From contig NZ_MAXC01000004.1 of the NCBI RefSeq assembly GCF_001693485.1, positions 62,001-126,000 of the forward strand: a DNA stretch of 64,000 nt. Reading direction: 5' to 3'. Source of the DNA: Bradyrhizobium sp. LMTR 3 (GTDB lineage: Bacteria > Pseudomonadota > Alphaproteobacteria > Rhizobiales > Xanthobacteraceae). Shown piece after piece: positions 59,694 to 64,000 of this stretch (positions are counted from its first letter, which is position 1; every line of letters starts with the position of its first letter). Under the pieces are notes generated by a model. The model made no database searches. It worked only from the letters and a program-made list of their open reading frames with translations, and was not told where the DNA came from. The position numbers and the translations under genes are program-made.

Positions 59694-59776
59694 GGTGGGG
59701 TGGGTTAGCCGAAGGCGTAACCCACCATGCCACGGCGAAAGAAGCGGTGGGTTACGCTTCGCTAACCCACCCTACG
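59694..59776. repeat. palindromic repeat, GGTGGGTTAGC variant
   Basis: GGTGGGGTGGGTTAGCCGAAG ... CTTCGCTAACCCACCCTACG with inner GCGTAACCCACCAT / GCGGTGGGTTACGC. It is 83 bp, related to the GTAGGGTGGGC family, and lies inside the beta-oxidation operon between the thiolase and fadJ-like genes. Confidence 0.88.
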
Positions 59777-59834
59777 AGATCACAGACACAACCGCCGCGC
59801 CTGACATCGGCTGCCGGCACCGAGGGAGCACAAC

Positions 59835-62048
59835 ATGGCCTTCAAGAATTTCAAGCTCGAGACCGACGCCGACGGCATTGCGCTCGTCACCTGGGACATT
59901 CCGGGACGTTCGATGAACGTGCTCGATGAAACCTCGACCACCGAGCTCGAGGAGATCCTGAAACAGACCACGGCGGACGCCGCGGTAAAGGGCGTGGTCA
60001 TTACTTCAAGCAAGGAAGCGTTCTGCGCCGGTGCCGATCTTTCCATGCTCGAGGGCATGAACAAGGAATACGCGAAAGTCTTCAAGGAAAAGGGCGAGGT
60101 TGCCGCAAACCAGATGCTGTTCGACCAGAGCCGGCGCTTTTCGCTGGTGCTGCGCGGCATCGAAACCTGCGGCAAGCCATGGGCGGCCGCGATCAACGGG
60201 CTGGCGCTCGGCGGCGGCTTTGAGGTGACGCTATCCTGCCACTACCGCGTTGCGGCTGAAAATCCCAAAACTCGCCTCGGCCTGCCCGAAGTGAAGGTCG
60301 GTCTGTTCCCGGGCGCCGGCGGCACCCAGCGCGTGCCGCGCCTGGTGCCGCCGCAGGACGCGATGACGATCCTGCTCAAGGGCGACCCGGTCACCGTCGA
60401 GAAGGCCAAGTCGCTGAACCTGATCCACGCCATCGTGCCGGCTTCCGACCTGATCAAGGCGGCGAAGGACTGGATCAAGGGTGGCGGCAAGGCGGTCGCG
60501 CCCTGGGACGAGAAGGGCTTCAAGCTGCCGGGCGGGCCGGTGTTCTCCAAGGCCGGCATGATGATGTTCCCGGCGGGGAATGCGATCTACCGCCGCGAGA
60601 CCTACGACAATTATCCGGCGGCGCGCGCCATCATGAGCTGCGTCTATGAGGGCCTGCAGTTGCCGATCGACGCCGCGCTCCGCGTCGAGTCGCGCTACTT
60701 CACGCAAGTGCTGCGCTCCAAGGAAGCCGCCGCGATGATCCGCAGCCTGTTCCTGTCGATGCAGGAACTGAACAAGGGCGCGCGGCGGCCTGCGAACGTG
60801 CCGCCGACCAAGGTGAAGAAGATCGCCGTGATCGGCGCCGGCTTCATGGGCGCCAGCGTCGGCTACGTCTCGGCGCGCGCGGGCCTCGACGTCGTCCTGA
60901 TCGACCGCGACCAGGAAAGCGCCGACAAGGGCAAGGCCCATGCGCAGAAGGTGATCGACGAGCAGATCGCCAAGGGCCGCGCCAAGGCAGGTGATCGCGA
61001 CGCGCTGCTGGCGCGCATCACGCCATCAGCGGATTACGCTGCGCTAGGGGATTGCGACCTCGTCATCGAGGCGGTGTTCGAAGACCGCAAGGTCAAGGCG
61101 GAAACCTTCGCCAAGGCACAGCAATATCTGAAGCCTGACGCGATCTTCGCGTCCAACACCTCGACGCTGCCGATCACTTCGCTCGCCGAAAGCTTCAAGG
61201 ATCAGGGCAAGTTCATCGGCATCCATTTCTTCTCGCCGGTCGAGAAGATGATGCTGGTCGAAATCATTCTCGGCAAGAGCACCGGCGATGTCGCGCTCGC
61301 CGCCGCGCTCGACTATGTGCGCGTGATCGGCAAGACGCCGATCGTCGTAAATGATTCCCGCGGCTTCTACGCCAACCGTTGCGTCGGCCGGTACATCGCC
61401 GAAGGCAACGAGATGTTCCTCGAAGGCGTGCCGCCGGCGATGATCGAGAACTGCGCCAAGATGGCCGGCATGCCGGTAGGTCCGCTGTCGCTGTCGGATG
61501 AAGTCGCCCTCGATCTCGGGCTGAAGGTCATCAAGGCGACCGAAGCCGATCTCGGCCCCAACGCCATCAACCCCGACCAGAAGAAGCTGATGGTGGAGCT
61601 GGTCGAGAAGCAGGGCCGCCTGGGGCGCAAGAATGCCAAGGGCTTTTACGATTATCCCGAGAAGGGCAAGGGTCAGAAGAGCCTGTGGCCGGGACTATCC
61701 GCGCTGCAGCCCAAGCAGCTCGACCCCGACACGATCGACGTCGAGGAATTGAAGCAGCGCTTCCTGGTGGTGCAGGCTGTGGAGGCCGCGCGCACGGTGG
61801 AGGACCACGTCATCACCGACCCGCGCGAGGCCGATGTCGGCTCGATCCTGGGCTTCGGCTTCGCGCCGTTCACCGGCGGCACGCTGTCCTATATCGACTT
61901 CATGGGCACGCGGAAGTTTGTCGAGCTCTGCCACAAGCTCGAGGCCAAATACGGCTCCCGCTTCACCCCGCCGAAGCTCCTCGAAGATATGGCGGCGAGC
62001 GGCGAGACCTTCTACGGCCGCTTCCCGCCGAAGAAGCAGGCGGCGTAA
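59835..62048 (+). CDS. multifunctional beta-oxidation enzyme: enoyl-CoA hydratase / 3-hydroxyacyl-CoA dehydrogenase (FadJ-like)
   Basis: Performs the hydration and NAD-dependent oxidation steps of beta-oxidation. The 737-aa chain has an N-terminal crotonase domain (oxyanion segments [16 protein letters not shown] and [16 protein letters not shown]). The NAD-binding dehydrogenase domain follows ([20 protein letters not shown]), with the catalytic His in [18 protein letters not shown], and the C-terminal helical domains ([15 protein letters not shown]). Start ATG 59835 with a GAGGGAG ribosome site. It follows the thiolase with a palindromic repeat between. A strong bidirectional terminator lies downstream. 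Confidence 0.95.
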   Translation: MAFKNFKLETDADGIALVTWDIPGRSMNVLDETSTTELEEILKQTTADAAVKGVVITSSKEAFCAGADLSMLEGMNKEYAKVFKEKGEVAANQMLFDQSRRFSLVLRGIETCGKPWAAAINGLALGGGFEVTLSCHYRVAAENPKTRLGLPEVKVGLFPGAGGTQRVPRLVPPQDAMTILLKGDPVTVEKAKSLNLIHAIVPASDLIKAAKDWIKGGGKAVAPWDEKGFKLPGGPVFSKAGMMMFPAGNAIYRRETYDNYPAARAIMSCVYEGLQLPIDAALRVESRYFTQVLRSKEAAAMIRSLFLSMQELNKGARRPANVPPTKVKKIAVIGAGFMGASVGYVSARAGLDVVLIDRDQESADKGKAHAQKVIDEQIAKGRAKAGDRDALLARITPSADYAALGDCDLVIEAVFEDRKVKAETFAKAQQYLKPDAIFASNTSTLPITSLAESFKDQGKFIGIHFFSPVEKMMLVEIILGKSTGDVALAAALDYVRVIGKTPIVVNDSRGFYANRCVGRYIAEGNEMFLEGVPPAMIENCAKMAGMPVGPLSLSDEVALDLGLKVIKATEADLGPNAINPDQKKLMVELVEKQGRLGRKNAKGFYDYPEKGKGQKSLWPGLSALQPKQLDPDTIDVEELKQRFLVVQAVEAARTVEDHVITDPREADVGSILGFGFAPFTGGTLSYIDFMGTRKFVELCHKLEAKYGSRFTPPKLLEDMAASGETFYGRFPPKKQAA

Positions 62049-62059
62049 CGCTCTCCTTC

Positions 62060-62160
62060 GTCATTCCGGGATGGTCCGAAGGACCAGACCCGGAATCTCG
62101 AGATTCTCAGATGCGCAATTGCGCATCAGAGTTCGATGCTTCGCATCGCCCCGGAATGAC
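62060..62160. repeat. palindromic repeat, GTCATTCCGGG family (copy 3)
   Basis: GTCATTCCGGGATGGTCC ... CGCCCCGGAATGAC, with inner ACCCGGAATCTCGAGATTCT shared with the copy at 25383-25457 and AGATGCGCAATTGCGCATCA shared with the copy at 45020-45138. It therefore links the three copies as one family. Confidence 0.9.
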
Positions 62161-62167
62161 GAAAGCA

Positions 62168-62204
62168 AAAGGGCCGGATCATCGAACCGGCCCTTTCGCT
62201 TTTT
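62168..62204. terminator. bidirectional rho-independent terminator
   Basis: AAAGGGCCGG (62168-62177) and CCGGCCCTTT (62187-62196) form a perfect 10-bp stem; CGCTTTTT follows on the plus strand and TTTTGCTTTC on the minus strand. It serves the convergent fadJ-like and GST genes. Confidence 0.88.
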
Positions 62205-62222
62205 CCGCAATCCGTGGAGCGT

Positions 62223-62837
62223 TCACGCCGCCTTCAGCAGCCCTTCCTTGGTCATCGCCTCCTGCACCATCGGGCGCGCGGCGATGCGGGCCTTGTAGGC
62301 AAGAAGGTTCGGCATATCAGAGAGATCGAACTTCAAGCGGTCGGTCGCCCACATCAGCATGGTGAACAGATAGCCGTCGGCCACGGTGAATTGCTTGCCC
62401 ATCAGGTAGTCGCGCCCGGCCAGCGCCGTTTCCAGGTACTTGAACTTGCTCATGGCGCGATCCTTGAAAAACGGCTTGGCGTCGTCGGCCAGCAACGGCG
62501 AGAACATCGGCCCGAGATTCTTGTGCAGTTCGGTCGTGATGTAGTTCAGCCACTCCAGCAGCTTGTAGCGCTCGTCCGAATCGCGGGGCGGTGCCAGGTT
62601 CTTGCCCGCCTTGTCGGCGATCATCTGGACGATAATTGGCCCTTCGGTGACCAGTTCGCCCGAATCGAGGGCGAGGGCCGGCACCTGGCCCTTCGGGTTG
62701 ACCTTCAAAAAGTCGTCACCATTCTCCAGCTTCTTGGCGCGCAGGTCGACCTTGACCAGGTCGTAGGGCAGACCGGCCTCGAGAAGCGCGATATGGGGGG
62801 ACAGCGAACAGGCGCCCGGGGAATAATACAGTTTCAT
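62223..62837 (-). CDS. glutathione S-transferase (beta-class, GstA-like)
   Basis: A 204-aa GST conjugating glutathione to electrophiles. N-terminus MKLYYSPGACSLSPHIALLE is typical of bacterial beta-class GstA, with the Cys and Ser that contact glutathione; then NPKGQVPALALDSGELVTEG (cis-Pro region) and an all-helical second half with DYLMGKQFTVADGYLFTML. A GGAAGG ribosome site precedes the ATG. It is divergent from a MarR gene, with two MarR-type boxes in the gap. Confidence 0.95.
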   Translation of the reverse strand: MKLYYSPGACSLSPHIALLEAGLPYDLVKVDLRAKKLENGDDFLKVNPKGQVPALALDSGELVTEGPIIVQMIADKAGKNLAPPRDSDERYKLLEWLNYITTELHKNLGPMFSPLLADDAKPFFKDRAMSKFKYLETALAGRDYLMGKQFTVADGYLFTMLMWATDRLKFDLSDMPNLLAYKARIAARPMVQEAMTKEGLLKAA

Positions 62838-62878
62838 TGGATTTTTCCTTCCCTCGTAATTATTGGCGGGCTGACTAA

Positions 62879-62918
62879 ATGCATCTGCATGGAATAGTCA
62901 AGATTGATGCACCTGCAT
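62879..62918. promoter_or_regulatory. two MarR-type operator boxes
   Basis: ATGCATCTGCAT (62879-62890) and ATGCACCTGCAT (62907-62918) are both ATGCA-N2-TGCAT palindromes, centred 28 bp apart, inside the 122-bp gap between the divergent GST and MarR starts. The outer flanks TAAATGCA/TGCATTTA make the pair a larger inverted repeat. This fits dimers of the MarR protein binding both sides of the divergent promoters. Confidence 0.7.
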
Positions 62919-62959
62919 TTAGTGCGGTACACTGATCTGTGACAGATACGGATTAGGCT

Positions 62960-63448
62960 ATGAAACGCAAACCATCGACCGAGGCGACCGCCGCCTGGAT
63001 CCGCCTGATGCGGGTGCAGAGCCGGGTGCTCGATGCCGTCGAACAGGATTTGAAGAAAGCGGGCTTTCCGCCGCTGGCCTGGTATGATGCGCTATTGGAA
63101 CTGTCGCGCGCCCCGTCCGGCGAGATGCGCCCGGTAGAGCTGGAAAAGCAGATGCTGATCCCGCAATATTCCACCTCGCGGCTGATCGACCGCTTGGTGG
63201 ACGAGGGCCTGGCGGCGCGGCGCGAATGCAAGATCGACAAGCGCGGCCAGTTCGTGGAGATCACCGAAGCCGGGCGCGAGTTGCAGAAGAGGATGTGGGG
63301 CGCCTATTCGGCGGCGATCGAAAAGCACGTCGGCTCCAAACTGTCCGATGTCGACGCCATGAAGCTTTGTGGTCTGCTCGACCGGCTGGGCTGCTCGTGC
63401 TCCGACGTCAAGGCGGCGGCTGCCCGCGACGGCGTGCCGGCGCGATGA
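62960..63448 (+). CDS. MarR-family transcriptional regulator
   Basis: A 162-aa MarR winged-helix repressor: IRLMRVQSRVLDAVEQDLKK dimer helix, then PPLAWYDALLELSRAPSGEM, the recognition helix in QYSTSRLIDRLVDEGLAARR and wing with CKIDKRGQFVEITEAGREL. A pair of Cys near the C-terminus (LGCSCSDV) could allow redox sensing, as in OhrR-like proteins, but this is inference. The divergent GST is the probable target. The start has only a weak ribosome site. Confidence 0.93.
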   Translation: MKRKPSTEATAAWIRLMRVQSRVLDAVEQDLKKAGFPPLAWYDALLELSRAPSGEMRPVELEKQMLIPQYSTSRLIDRLVDEGLAARRECKIDKRGQFVEITEAGRELQKRMWGAYSAAIEKHVGSKLSDVDAMKLCGLLDRLGCSCSDVKAAAARDGVPAR

Positions 63449-63544
63449 CATCTTTGATACGTTTCGTTGGTGCGGACGCCGCCGTCCGCACCCCTTCAGC
63501 CACACGGCGCGTTCGGTCGAATCGCCAGATATCCGGATTTTTTC

Positions 63545-64000
63545 ATGGCGCGTGACCAGATCGATATGACGCCGCTGCAATCGCGTGACGAACTCGTCGC
63601 GTGGTTCGAGGCCGGCATCAAGCCGCCGTCCGAGTTCCGCATCGGCACCGAGCATGAGAAGACCCCGTTCACGCTGGAGGGCCGCCAGCCCGTGCCGTAT
63701 GAAGGCGCGCGCGGCATCGGCGCGCTGCTCGAAGGCATGCAGCTTTTGCTCGGCTGGGAGCCGATCATGGAGCACGGCAACATCATCGGGTTGTATGACG
63801 TCACCGGGGGCGGCGCGATCTCGCTGGAGCCGGGCGGGCAGTTCGAATTGTCGGGCGCCCCGCTCGAGAACGTGCACCAGACCCAGTCCGAGCTGATGGC
63901 GCACCTGGCGCAGGTCCGCGAGATCGCGACGCCGTTGGGCATCGGCTTTCTCGGGCTTGGCATGACGCCGTCCTGGTCGCGGTCGCAGATCCCGGTGATG
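63545..64000 (+). CDS. gshA: glutamate--cysteine ligase, plant-type (5' part)
   Basis: First step of glutathione synthesis. Only 152 codons from ATG 63545 are inside the window. The N-terminus has EFRIGTEHEKTPFTLEG and EGMQLLLGWEPIMEHGN, GGGAISLEPGGQFELSG and ENVHQTQSELMAHL, matching the alphaproteobacterial/plant-type GCS2 family and not the E. coli type. The reading frame is open to the end of the window. Presence of glutathione synthesis near a GST fits but no operon is implied. Confidence 0.9.
   Translation, partial: MARDQIDMTPLQSRDELVAWFEAGIKPPSEFRIGTEHEKTPFTLEGRQPVPYEGARGIGALLEGMQLLLGWEPIMEHGNIIGLYDVTGGGAISLEPGGQFELSGAPLENVHQTQSELMAHLAQVREIATPLGIGFLGLGMTPSWSRSQIPVM

Noticed and set aside
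1..64000. tRNA, rRNA or CRISPR loci
   Set aside because: I found no T-loop-type GGTTCGAATCC sequences in gaps, no rRNA-like tracts and no regularly spaced repeats; the repeats present are palindromic and dispersed.

Overview
The window is GC-rich, gene-dense chromosomal DNA of an alphaproteobacterium, most likely Bradyrhizobium or a close relative in the Nitrobacteraceae. The evidence is a class I lysyl-tRNA synthetase, a plant-type glutamate-cysteine ligase, a PodJ-like polarity protein, a complete ligase-associated DNA-damage gene set, and several families of palindromic repeats between genes that I recognise from Bradyrhizobium genomes. I see no rRNA, tRNA, CRISPR array, transposase or prophage. 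The species call is inference, because no database search was possible.

Layout. 0-4.7 kb: the 3' end of a NodD-like LysR gene, then a type I secretion operon on the minus strand (96-aa Gly/Ala/Ser-rich protein, ABC exporter, HlyD adaptor, 308-aa Ala/Thr-rich protein). 4.9-13.1 kb: a D-amino-acid-dehydrogenase-like flavoprotein, a complete Opp/Dpp-type peptide ABC transporter and a divergent AmpC-fold serine hydrolase. 13.2-25.4 kb: mixed metabolic and hypothetical genes, including an apparently frameshifted UPF0158 gene, a NylA-like amidase, a Tat-type VOC protein, a short PhaC-like hydrolase, RidA, a KsdD-like flavoprotein and a SCO copper chaperone. An 820-bp gene-free stretch at 17.8-18.6 kb is a composite repeat with strong stem potential. 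25.5-32.8 kb: lysS, a class II aldolase, an S24-like repressor lacking its catalytic serine, DUF952-pyrD, a MATE exporter and an MBL hydrolase.

33.2-42.2 kb holds all four members of the ligase-associated DNA damage response (ATP-dependent ligase, MBL/beta-CASP exonuclease, Lhr-like helicase, PdeM phosphoesterase). They are split by a methyltransferase and an orphan amino-acid-binding protein. Both the ligase and the helicase carry palindromic repeats read through in frame, giving similar P-S-P-x-R-G-E-G-A peptide inserts.

42.3-51.7 kb: LysR/DMT exporter, a GST, a MerR regulator downstream of a hydrolase gutted by an internal deletion, an atypical Nramp transporter, a TauE/TIGR02186 pair and a ClpP-like membrane protein. 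51.8-55.1 kb: a 1121-aa PodJ-like protein. 55.3-64 kb: PadR with an NTF2-like gene, a beta-oxidation cluster (acyl-CoA dehydrogenase, thiolase, FadJ-type multifunctional enzyme), a GST divergent from a MarR regulator, and the start of gshA. Four regulator loci (LysR, MerR, PadR, MarR) have clear dyads placed at the matching promoter.
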